A stretch of DNA of 6,494 nucleotides from Actinomycetes bacterium (GCA_021844725.1 JAKBSX010000177.1:1-6494), one strand, 5' to 3'. Counted from the first letter of the stretch, positions 1 to 5,999 are shown. The notes: a model not told the origin generated them from the sequence alone. Numbers and translations are program-made.

Positions 1-309
1 AGGCACGGAATTCTAAATGCAATTCGCTCTGTAAGGAACTTCGGCAAGGTTTGCCTGATCGGCGCTGGCCGAGATATAAATGAGTCATTCATATCTCCTG
101 CGTCGTTTATGAGTCGCGAAGTCTGGATAACCGGGATACACGTAAGTGGCCTGAACTCATGGTTTGACTTAGTCAGATTGATGAGACTTAGGAAGTTCTC
201 TTTTGACAAAGTGGTCACGCATAGCTTTCCTCTGAACAAGGTAAGGGAAGCTTTCGAATTATGGGAAACGCTAAAAGCAGGTAAGATAGCGTTAACGGTT
301 AACGACTAG
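1..309 (+). CDS. C-terminal part of a medium-chain (zinc-type) alcohol dehydrogenase family protein
   Basis: The frame is open from the first base to TAG at 307-309, giving 102 residues of the C-terminal end; the N-terminus with any zinc ligands lies outside. The visible part matches the end of the medium-chain dehydrogenase/reductase fold: a Rossmann strand followed by glycines (GKVCLIGAG, residues 15-23), a hydrophobic stretch with ITGIHVSG, a region like the family's 'lvTH.f.l..v.eAFe' (VVTHSFPLNKVREAFE, residues 71-86), and a terminal GKIALTV strand. Members oxidise alcohols or polyols, or reduce carbonyls, with NAD(P). The substrate cannot be inferred from this fragment. It points the same way as the following metabolic genes and may belong to the same catabolic set. 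A long gap to the next convincing gene suggests it ends its own transcript, but no clear T-rich terminator was seen. Confidence 0.85.
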   Translation, partial: RHGILNAIRSVRNFGKVCLIGAGRDINESFISPASFMSREVWITGIHVSGLNSWFDLVRLMRLRKFSFDKVVTHSFPLNKVREAFELWETLKAGKIALTVND

Positions 310-315
310 TGCTCT

Positions 316-649
316 TTGACAGAAAGGATCGAAACTCCGAGTGTGCACATTGTGACTCACAGCCACACGCTTCAAACCATTTTGCTAAATGAAAAAGGGG
401 AAAACTTTCTAAAACAGCAAGGTGGACTATGGCCTGAACCTTTGATTATGGGGCGGGCTTGCTTATGATGAGGACATGCCTCCCCATATTCCTTCCATTT
501 CGGATATACCTTCGTTGGAATCTGATAACCGGCTGAACACAGAGAACATCAGAAGAACACGTCTGTCACGAAATCGTAGCCAAAATTTTGTCATACTTAT
601 GCGGTTGCTGGAAAGACTATCGACTCAACATGTTGCAGGCAATACTTAA
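316..649 (+). pseudogene. Probable frameshifted small gene of unknown function
   Basis: No single frame covers this gap, but two successive frames read like one protein. Frame 1 is open from TTG 316 to TGA 466-468 (50 codons, containing HIVTHSHTLQTILLNEKG and GGLWPEPLIMG). The +1-shifted frame is open from 446 to TAA 647-649 (67 codons, containing YDEDMPPHIPSISDIPSLES, then an Arg-rich helical stretch, then VILMRLLERL). The two overlap at a G-rich run (450-457), where one extra base would join PEPLIMG to GLAYDEDMPP. I do not recognise the family. It could be a real gene with an indel or sequencing error, a decayed gene, or two chance open frames. The second frame alone could start at ATG 476 (57 residues). 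It ends 34 bases before the sulfatase-fold gene and would be co-transcribed with it. Confidence 0.35.
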
Positions 650-652
650 AAT
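643..652 (+). promoter_or_regulatory. Candidate archaeal TATA box for the sulfatase-fold gene
   Basis: TACTTAAAAT lies about 36 bases before ATG 684. Initiation about 25 bases downstream would give a leader of roughly 10 bases, typical of near-leaderless archaeal transcripts. Only a weak GGA precedes the ATG, which fits this reading. It overlaps the end of the suspected broken gene. Confidence 0.35.
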
Positions 653-683
653 TACGACTTACTATGCTATTTCCTGGATTGCT

Positions 684-2102
684 ATGACTGAGCCAAGAAT
701 GAATGTTATCTTGATTATTTCCGACACTTTAAGAAAGGATTATCTCGGATGTTATGGGAACACAACGATACACACGCCCAACATAGACGCATTTGCAAAG
801 AGGTGTGTAGTATTTGAGAATCATTATGCGGCCTCTTTTCCAACTGTCCCGACAAGAGCAGACCTCTTCACTGGCAAGTGGACTTTCACGAAAATTGGTT
901 GGAACCCGATGCCTGAAGATGAAACAGTCCTCCCTGAGATTCTGCAGAGTGAGGGGTTTTCAACTGCTGCCATTGTTGACACTCCTTTCTATATTCGAGA
1001 GGGGTTTCATTATGATCGTGGCTTTGACCTGTTAGTGGAAAACTATGGTCAAAGAAGACCCGTAAAAGGAACATCATTAATTCAGAGGAAAGTGCGTCAA
1101 CGTGACTTTGCAACACATCACAGAACATATGAGGAAAACTACTTTGCACCAGCCACGTTTAGGATGGCTGAACACTGGCTGGAGCAATATTACGCAAATG
1201 CACAGCCGTTTTTCCTCTTGGTCGATACATGGGATCCTCATGAACCATGGGATCCGCCAGAATGGTACGCAAAGCTCTATAAGCCGAATTACGCAGGTGA
1301 GATTGTTTCACCCACATACAGTTACATTGAGGGAACGAATGTAAAGAAATCAGACATCGATACGGCTCTTGCGTGCTACTGTGGCGAAATAACAATGGTT
1401 GATGAAGCAGTGGGTCGTTTCCTGAGGAAAATGGAAAATATGAAACTCATGGATAACACAATTATCATTTTCACATCTGACCACGGATTCTATTTCGGAG
1501 AACACGGAATATTTGGGAAAAGCATAACAGGTGTGCCTAAGAGTAAAATAAAGGGGCAGGATGCACCGAGAGATACGTGGCTAAGAAGTCCCCTTTATGA
1601 AGAGACCATCCGTATTCCCCTCGCGATATATCATCCAGGGGTGGAACCCAAACGCGTAAACAGCCTCACTTCTGCCATAGATATTATGCCCACAATACTA
1701 GATCTTACAAATGTCAAGGCGCCTTCAGCCGTTCAAGGCATACCTTTTACAAAATTAATCACTGAACGCAGTGAAATCAAACACAGGAAGTTTGTTGTAT
1801 CGTCACCACCATTGAAAAATCCCGGTGATTCGATTAAAATGGTCGATTCTCATTTGAGACAAGTGATAGACTTTCTTCCAATTACAGTAACTACTGAAAA
1901 ATGGTCGCTCATTTATTCTTCTGAAGAAGAACAGGCTGAATTATACGATTTGGAAAGTGACCCGAAGCAGGAGAGAAATGTTGTTAAAGAATATCCAGAA
2001 ATCGCAGTAAAATTACATGGATACCTTATGAGTGTGCTTGAGTCTTCCAATGCAGAGCCGCGCCTAATTGGGCCGAGGAAGACTATTAAACGCAATATTT
2101 AA
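684..2102 (+). CDS. Sulfatase/alkaline-phosphatase-fold hydrolase with a Thr at the nucleophile position
   Basis: The product is 472 residues from ATG 684, within the usual 450-550 of this family. It starts with the family's first strand and metal site (NVILIISDTLRKD, Asp14), then HTPNID. The active-site segment FPTVPTRADLFTG (residues 52-64) follows, where sulfatases have C/S-x-P-x-R; here the residue is Thr54, followed by Pro56 and Arg58. A conserved DTWDPHEPWDPP block carries His186, and the second metal site is TSDHGFYFGEHG (Asp266, His267, His274). A C-terminal LYDLESDPKQERN is the usual sulfatase tail motif. No signal peptide or membrane segment is seen, so it is probably cytoplasmic. 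A Thr nucleophile suggests phosphoester, phosphonate-ester or transfer chemistry rather than classic sulfate-ester hydrolysis; this is inference. The frame extends upstream to TTG 588, but that adds 32 residues unlike the family and overlaps another frame, so 684 is preferred (699 is also possible). The next gene follows after 23 bases. Confidence 0.9.
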   Translation: MTEPRMNVILIISDTLRKDYLGCYGNTTIHTPNIDAFAKRCVVFENHYAASFPTVPTRADLFTGKWTFTKIGWNPMPEDETVLPEILQSEGFSTAAIVDTPFYIREGFHYDRGFDLLVENYGQRRPVKGTSLIQRKVRQRDFATHHRTYEENYFAPATFRMAEHWLEQYYANAQPFFLLVDTWDPHEPWDPPEWYAKLYKPNYAGEIVSPTYSYIEGTNVKKSDIDTALACYCGEITMVDEAVGRFLRKMENMKLMDNTIIIFTSDHGFYFGEHGIFGKSITGVPKSKIKGQDAPRDTWLRSPLYEETIRIPLAIYHPGVEPKRVNSLTSAIDIMPTILDLTNVKAPSAVQGIPFTKLITERSEIKHRKFVVSSPPLKNPGDSIKMVDSHLRQVIDFLPITVTTEKWSLIYSSEEEQAELYDLESDPKQERNVVKEYPEIAVKLHGYLMSVLESSNAEPRLIGPRKTIKRNI

Positions 2103-2125
2103 TTTGAGTATCAAAGAGGCTGCAA

Positions 2126-2935
2126 TTGATAGACCTTACAGGGAAACGCTGTGTAATAACAGGTGGCGCAAACGGCATTGGTGAAGAAACTGCAAAACTG
2201 TTCCAAAAGTTGGGAGCCGACGTACTGATAATGGATATTGACGAGAGAAAAGGTCGACAACTAGTGAACAACACTGAAAGCGGGAAAATTGCCTTCAAAA
2301 GAGTTGATCTCGGGAATCGATCCGATATTCTAAAGGCAACAGAAGAAATGGATTCTATTCCAGAAAAGGTAGATGTGTTGATAAACAATGCCGCGTACTT
2401 CAACAGATATAGCGTTCTGGATATTTCTGCAGAGGAATGGGATAAGACCTTAGAAGTGAATCTTACAGCCCCCTTTCTTCTCTCAAGATGGGCTGCGTCC
2501 AACATGATCGGGCGCGGAAAGGGCGGCAAAATAATAAACGTCTCGGCCGTTCAGGCCCTCCTGCCCCTTGAGTCGTCTTTTGCCTATGCTTCAACAAAGG
2601 GCGGCTTAATATCACTTAGCAAGAGTTTGGCGGTTGACTTGGCGCACTACGGGATTCTTGTAGCAGCAGTTCTGCCAGGACCGATATTCAGCACTGACAT
2701 GGAGAGCAACCTCTACAGCGAGGATGAAATCAGGTCAATTGATGAAAGGGCTGCAACACTGATAGGCCGAATGGGCAGAAAGAGTGAAGTTGCCAAACTA
2801 CTGGCTTTCTTATCTTCGGACGATAACTCATTCATGACTGGCAACTGCATTGTGATTGATGGCGGAAGGTTGATTAGCCGAAAACAGGATCCGCAGGAGG
2901 TCATCAAACAAGGTTTCGATGGACATCGAAATTAG
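2126..2935 (+). CDS. Short-chain dehydrogenase/reductase (SDR family)
   Basis: The product is 269 residues, the classical SDR size. Visible in order: the nucleotide-binding TGGANGIG (residues 12-19); Asp37 at the end of the second strand, favouring NAD over NADP; NNAA (87-90); Asn112 in the LEVNLTAPF segment; INVSAV (137-142); YASTK with Tyr154 and Lys158; then PGPI and the C-terminal FMTGNCIVIDGG. The gap-free distance from Tyr154 back 13 residues places Ala141, not Ser, at the usual catalytic serine position, with Ser140 just before it. The likely role is oxidation or reduction of a small hydroxy/keto compound in the cytoplasm; the substrate is unknown. The only plausible start is TTG 2126, preceded at a 6-base spacing by GAGG (2116-2119). 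It lies 23 bases after the sulfatase-fold gene, so they are probably co-transcribed. The last ~20 residues extend past the usual SDR end. Confidence 0.93.
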   Translation: MIDLTGKRCVITGGANGIGEETAKLFQKLGADVLIMDIDERKGRQLVNNTESGKIAFKRVDLGNRSDILKATEEMDSIPEKVDVLINNAAYFNRYSVLDISAEEWDKTLEVNLTAPFLLSRWAASNMIGRGKGGKIINVSAVQALLPLESSFAYASTKGGLISLSKSLAVDLAHYGILVAAVLPGPIFSTDMESNLYSEDEIRSIDERAATLIGRMGRKSEVAKLLAFLSSDDNSFMTGNCIVIDGGRLISRKQDPQEVIKQGFDGHRN

Positions 2936-3002
2936 AGTGGTGTTTAAATCCAATGTCTTGGATGTAATAATGCGTTATCCGACTCTGCGACAATCTCAAT
3001 TT

Positions 3003-3013
3003 ATGATATATCT
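3003..3013 (+). promoter_or_regulatory. Candidate TATA box ahead of the amidohydrolase gene
   Basis: ATGATATATCT sits about 32 bases before the GTG at 3040, placing a transcript start near 3033-3036, and AGGA (3027-3030) precedes that GTG by 9 bases. With the 104-base gap after the dehydrogenase gene, this suggests a second promoter inside the cluster. A weaker TTTAAAT lies at 2943-2949. Confidence 0.35.
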
Positions 3014-3039
3014 CGCCTGCATAATCAGGAAGCGATGAA

Positions 3040-4134
3040 GTGCTCTCAATGAAATCCGGAAATAGGGAGATTTGGAATGAACTGTTATCCATGGAGACCG
3101 TCGACGGGCATGCACATCCATGGTCAGCGAGTTCAGTCAATGCCAATGGACCGGACATCAGATGGGGGTTAAGACACGACCTGTCTTACACAGCGTTGAT
3201 GAGGGAATGGAAGTCACTACTGGAGTTTTGCAATTCGGACGGCCGCGATTACAATATTGGTGAATTGGCTCGGAAGATTGGCCTGAGCGAGATACTGATA
3301 GACACTGGCTGGCCTTTGAATAAGTCAGGCAAAAGGGACATGTTTCCTTCGGAATTCATTCCCTTTCACAGACTCGCTAGAATTGAGGACGCCTGGGCGG
3401 AGGCGCTTGAAGGACGAAAATCATTGAATGCAGTAATGGATGGTCTCAGTCAGGCACTGGTAGAACTTAAGCGAACGACAGTGAGGTTCGCAGGATGGAA
3501 AAGTGTAGTGGCATATAGCACAGGCCTTGACATTTGTCATCGATCAACAAGGAACATCGCGGATGCGTTGAGATTATTTGCAGCAAGACCAAATCAACCG
3601 ATCCCAAAAGAGCTTGCAGACTGGTTATTCTTAATGACCATAAAAGAAATTTCAAGAATGGGTGATGTTCTTCAGCTACATACTGGGTTCGGTGCATCAA
3701 TGTCCTGCCAGAGTAAGACTGATCCAAGTAATTTGATTCCGATCCTCGCCGATGATGCAGGATCACTGAAGGTGGTTTTATTGCATTCTGGATGGCCCTT
3801 TACCAGGCAGGCGGGCTGGATGGCCAGAATGTTTCAGCATGTTTACGTTGATTTATCCATGATGCCGCTTTACCATCCTCTTGAATACACGGACATACTT
3901 AGAGAACTTTGGTACATTTCGCCACATGATAAACTCATATATGGCTCAGACGCCTTTACCACTCAGGAAAATTATGTCTTGGCACTCTGGCAGGCGAAGT
4001 CCAGCCTCTGTGAATTAGGTGCAGAGTTATTACAATTCGGTCTTGACAAAGAGGAAATAGAAACTGGATTCAGATCATTTTTGAGCAACAACTGCAGGAA
4101 ATTATATAATTTGCATATTGGAAATGGTGATTAA
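3040..4134 (+). CDS. Metal-dependent amidohydrolase (amidohydrolase-2 / FluG N-domain type)
   Basis: The product is 364 residues from GTG 3040 (361 from ATG 3049). It has the TIM-barrel metal-site set of the amidohydrolase superfamily; numbering here is from 3040. There is an HxH after the first strand (VDGHAHPW, His24 and His26), a His in LQLHTGFGAS (His214), a His in VLLHSGWPFTRQAGW (His249) and the terminal Asp in LIYGSDAF (Asp304). The LQLHTGFG, LLHSGWPFTRQAGW and YGSDAF blocks resemble the stand-alone relatives of the FluG N-terminal domain. Such enzymes hydrolyse C-N bonds or decarboxylate small acids in the cytoplasm; which applies here is unknown. The start is ambiguous: GTG 3040 has AGGA nine bases upstream, while ATG 3049 is nearer the conserved N-terminus. 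The stop codon directly abuts the next gene's GTG, so the two are translationally linked. Family confidence is high, reaction confidence low. Confidence 0.88.
   Translation: MLSMKSGNREIWNELLSMETVDGHAHPWSASSVNANGPDIRWGLRHDLSYTALMREWKSLLEFCNSDGRDYNIGELARKIGLSEILIDTGWPLNKSGKRDMFPSEFIPFHRLARIEDAWAEALEGRKSLNAVMDGLSQALVELKRTTVRFAGWKSVVAYSTGLDICHRSTRNIADALRLFAARPNQPIPKELADWLFLMTIKEISRMGDVLQLHTGFGASMSCQSKTDPSNLIPILADDAGSLKVVLLHSGWPFTRQAGWMARMFQHVYVDLSMMPLYHPLEYTDILRELWYISPHDKLIYGSDAFTTQENYVLALWQAKSSLCELGAELLQFGLDKEEIETGFRSFLSNNCRKLYNLHIGNGD
4126..4131 (+). promoter_or_regulatory. Ribosome-binding site of the isomerase gene inside the upstream coding end
   Basis: GGTGAT matches the archaeal GGAGGTGAT consensus and lies 3 bases before GTG 4135, with the upstream gene's TAA between them. 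It decides GTG 4135 as the start and indicates translational coupling. Confidence 0.6.
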
Positions 4135-4875
4135 GTGAGATATCCAAAAGGCCCTGCGTACGCCTTTGGTACGATAGTTCCTTCAGTCAATAAGGTGTTC
4201 GAAGAGGAGTTCAGGAGAACGCTGCCTAGGGACGTGGCAATGCATTTCAGTCGCGCACAATATCGGTTCGATACGGCGAATCCTTTGGAAAACCTGATTG
4301 ATGACTCTTCTAAAGCTGCGGAGGATCTCAGTCATTGTGATGTAGACTTGGGTATTTTCGCTTGTACTGGTGCAAGTTTCCTCCATGGAAGCAAAGGTAA
4401 TAATGAATTGACTGCGAAGCTATCTGCCATAATTGGTGCTCCGGTTCTAACGGCCTCAACTGCTGTTCTTGAGGCTCTCAAAAGTGTTAAGGCACATAGT
4501 ATCTCCCTCTTAACTCCATATACTGAAAGTGGGACGCATCGAGAAATCAGATTCCTTGAAGAAAATGGTTTCACGGTCAACAATTATCATTACATGAATG
4601 TGGTCAATGCTAAGTTAGAAAGTCGCGTGCCATATAAGGAAACTTACGAGAAAGCATTGAATATCAATGATGAGAAATCCGACACTCTTCTTATCAGTTG
4701 TACAAATCTCTACAGCTGGTTCCTTGTGCCACGATTGGAGAAAATCATAGACAAAACGGTCATCACCAGTAATCAGGCCATCATGTTTGCTTCACTAAAA
4801 GAACTAAAGCATCCAATGATAAACCCAGCGAGATACGGCAGGCTTTTTGACACAGCTGGTTGGAACATCCCATAA
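4135..4875 (+). CDS. Asp/Glu racemase superfamily protein, maleate cis-trans isomerase-like
   Basis: The product is 246 residues, matching maleate isomerases and arylmalonate decarboxylases (about 240-250). The N-terminus GTIVPSVNKVFEEEF (residues 12-26) parallels 'GvivPSsNt..E.e' of maleate isomerases, with Asn19 at the substrate-binding Asn. Both catalytic cysteines of the superfamily are present: Cys77 in GIFACTGASF and Cys189 in LLISCTNLYSW. Arylmalonate decarboxylase keeps only the second, so an isomerase or racemase role is more likely than decarboxylation. Conserved LTPYT (about residues 125-129) and a late NQAIMFASL block also fit. Known relatives isomerise maleate to fumarate or racemise small acids such as hydantoins. 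No signal peptide is seen, so it is probably cytoplasmic. It is the last gene of the + strand run and starts immediately after the amidohydrolase stop, suggesting the two act on consecutive intermediates. The true substrate is not readable. Confidence 0.88.
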   Translation: MRYPKGPAYAFGTIVPSVNKVFEEEFRRTLPRDVAMHFSRAQYRFDTANPLENLIDDSSKAAEDLSHCDVDLGIFACTGASFLHGSKGNNELTAKLSAIIGAPVLTASTAVLEALKSVKAHSISLLTPYTESGTHREIRFLEENGFTVNNYHYMNVVNAKLESRVPYKETYEKALNINDEKSDTLLISCTNLYSWFLVPRLEKIIDKTVITSNQAIMFASLKELKHPMINPARYGRLFDTAGWNIP

Positions 4876-5040
4876 GAGTTCAGATAAGACATAGCGCCAT
4901 GCGAGTAGTCGTTAAAAATCTGAGCGGCCTATGAGGCTGTTTGTCTCGCAGCCGCATTGGGTCAAATTCACGAACCAATACTCTTGATCCGTTCAGGTTC
5001 AGTGTAGCTGGGGTAGCAGCACTGCCGTACATTGTGCACA

Positions 5041-5061
5041 TTGGGCGTGGCGTTTCAATTT
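5041..5061 (+). repeat. Direct repeat, copy 1 (21 bases, 19/21 identical to copy 2)
   Basis: TTGGGC-GT-GGCGTTTCAATTT. The second copy at 5979-5999 differs only in the two middle bases. The two copies bracket about 900 bases containing the GIY-YIG gene. Sequence outside the 21 bases is not similar. Confidence 0.6.
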
Positions 5062-5531
5062 CAGAGCACTGATTGCATTTCGATATCCTCCGATGATAGG
5101 TTTCACATCAACAACCCCATTTGACGGCTCAATCAAAATCAATCCGCCGTCCTGCTCATCCTCGTGCGAAGCACTTCATCAGCATACCGCCCGGGATCAT
5201 TATGAGCAGTCCATGCGCAACAACCAGTGGTCATTCACGAGTCAACGGCTTCACGTACAGTCGAGTAATTTGTTATCACCTCCGCTGCTTGTCCTGAGAT
5301 CATGCATTGTTCCTTGGTCTGAATGCACCTTTGTTGGCCGATTGCCCATGGCTTAACGATATTTCCATGACAGCAAAAGCGTCGAATATGAGAGGATTTG
5401 AGCACTTTCGACCGAGGCGAACTAGCGAAGTCATGGGGATTTGGCCGCTTTCGTATGGATGAATTTACAGACAAAGCTGTACACTACCTGAAAGGCGTTC
5501 GATGGTATGAATAACACTGAGAGGAGATGTG

Positions 5532-5558
5532 GGGTCGCATAACCCGATCAAACGATCG
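5532..5558 (-). terminator. Two adjacent small hairpins right after the GIY-YIG gene
   Basis: Directly after the stop codon, CGATC-AAAC-GATCG (5545-5558) forms a perfect 5-base stem with a 4-base loop, followed by GGGT-CGCATA-ACCC (5532-5545) with a 4-base stem. They share base 5545. There is no T-run, so a terminator role is only suggestive; they may instead stabilise the 3' end. Confidence 0.3.
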
Positions 5559-5858
5559 TCACTCGTTCTTATAACGGATCTTATTCAATCTGGGCTTTCG
5601 TTCTCTGATGAGACCTCTTTCAAGCATGTTGGTTTTGTCGTAATTCCGAACTACCTTGTATTTTATACTCTTCAACCCAAGAAAATCAGGGACGTCGCCA
5701 TCAAGATGCTCCCTTGCACGCCTCCTTAAGTTTTTGCTTTTGCCGATATAATCGGGTCTACCTATTCCCATGGGACCACTTATCACGTAAACTCCCGGTT
5801 TCTCAGGAATCGCGTCTATGTCATCCTTTCTGTATTTCCCTTTCTTGAAATTCACCAT
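5559..5858 (-). CDS. Stand-alone GIY-YIG nuclease domain protein
   Basis: The product is 99 residues from ATG at 5858 and is almost entirely one GIY-YIG nuclease domain. Visible: PGVY (residues 21-24, the GIY part), DYIGKSKNL (36-44, the YIG part), catalytic Arg47 in LRRRAREH with His51 at the position often Tyr/His, and metal-binding Glu80 in LERGLIRERKPRLN, which matches the UvrC-like 'lE..LIk..kPr.N'. All expected catalytic positions are present, so it is probably an active DNA nuclease. It lacks the other UvrC domains and any obvious DNA-targeting domain, so its role (repair accessory, mobile-element or defence nuclease) is open. The frame extends two codons to TTG 5864; ATG 5858 is preferred because no ribosome site precedes either and a TATA-like box suggests a short leader. 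It is Lys/Arg-rich, on the strand opposite to the metabolic genes, and isolated within a gene-poor stretch bracketed by a direct repeat. Confidence 0.9.
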   Translation of the reverse strand: MVNFKKGKYRKDDIDAIPEKPGVYVISGPMGIGRPDYIGKSKNLRRRAREHLDGDVPDFLGLKSIKYKVVRNYDKTNMLERGLIRERKPRLNKIRYKNE

Positions 5859-5887
5859 ACACAATCAGATGAGTGAATCATCTTCTA

Positions 5888-5899
5888 TCTACTTAAGAA
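5888..5899 (-). promoter_or_regulatory. Candidate TATA box for the GIY-YIG gene
   Basis: On the - strand TTCTTAAGTAGA is centred about 36 bases before ATG 5858, predicting a leader of about 10 bases. The match to the TATA consensus is moderate, and the absence of a ribosome-binding site before the ATG is consistent. Confidence 0.3.
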
Positions 5900-5978
5900 C
5901 ATTTGTCGTATCTGTGTCGTAAAGCGTTATTCTCGTCACTACACTCGCCATGACTTTAGCCATCCTTACGTAATGTCG

Positions 5979-5999
5979 TTGGGCAAGGCGTTTCAATTT
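5979..5999 (+). repeat. Direct repeat, copy 2
   Basis: TTGGGC-AA-GGCGTTTCAATTT, identical to copy 1 at 5041-5061 except for the two middle bases. Read on the - strand, both copies would encode KLKR-x-AQ in an open frame, so the repeat could be a shared coding fragment as well as a recombination scar. Confidence 0.6.

Larger units (their letters stand above)
4876..5558. other. 683-base stretch without a convincing intact gene; possible gene remnants
   Basis: No intact recognisable gene was found. On the - strand, open stretches in different frames run 5474-5235 (TGA), on in the same frame to 5139, then in a shifted frame from 5178 to TGA 5001-4999. The last contains GGLILIEPSNGVVDVKP and IIGGYRNAISALKLKRHAQ, which look protein-like. 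On the + strand a 38-codon frame at 5398-5514 contains MDEFTDKAVHYLKG. The two strands conflict, so at most one set is genuine. A GGAGGTGAT complement at 5275-5283 (- strand) has no start codon at usable distance. Short hairpins occur near 4923-4957 (GGCTG/CAGCC). The stretch also holds one copy of a 21-base direct repeat. It is best read as decayed DNA of unknown origin. Confidence 0.5.

Noticed and set aside
291..303. Tandem GTTAAC-G-GTTAAC as a BirA-like operator
   Set aside because: It lies in the last codons of the dehydrogenase gene encoding a normal terminal strand; there is no promoter or start nearby.
342..352. 11-base match TGTGCACATTG also at 5033-5043
   Set aside because: An 11-base match is expected several times by chance in a window this size; flanks do not match.
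588..683. Upstream extension of the sulfatase-fold gene from TTG 588
   Set aside because: The extra 32 residues do not resemble the family's N-terminus, which begins at the NVILIISD strand, and the stretch overlaps another protein-like frame and the candidate TATA box.
886..1395. Open frames on both strands inside the sulfatase-fold gene
   Set aside because: They overlap a gene with clear motifs throughout and show no family features of their own.
3035..3052. ATG 3035 as start of the amidohydrolase
   Set aside because: It is out of frame and stops after five codons.
2086..3158. Minus-strand frames under the dehydrogenase and amidohydrolase genes
   Set aside because: Antisense to well-supported genes; no recognisable motifs or ribosome sites.
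5000..5030. tRNA-like stretch (GTAGCTGGGGTAGCAGC)
   Set aside because: No acceptor stem, anticodon arm or T-arm can be paired around it.
5041..5999. CRISPR-like repeat because of GTTTCAATTT
   Set aside because: Only two copies about 940 bases apart, no regular spacers and no cas genes.
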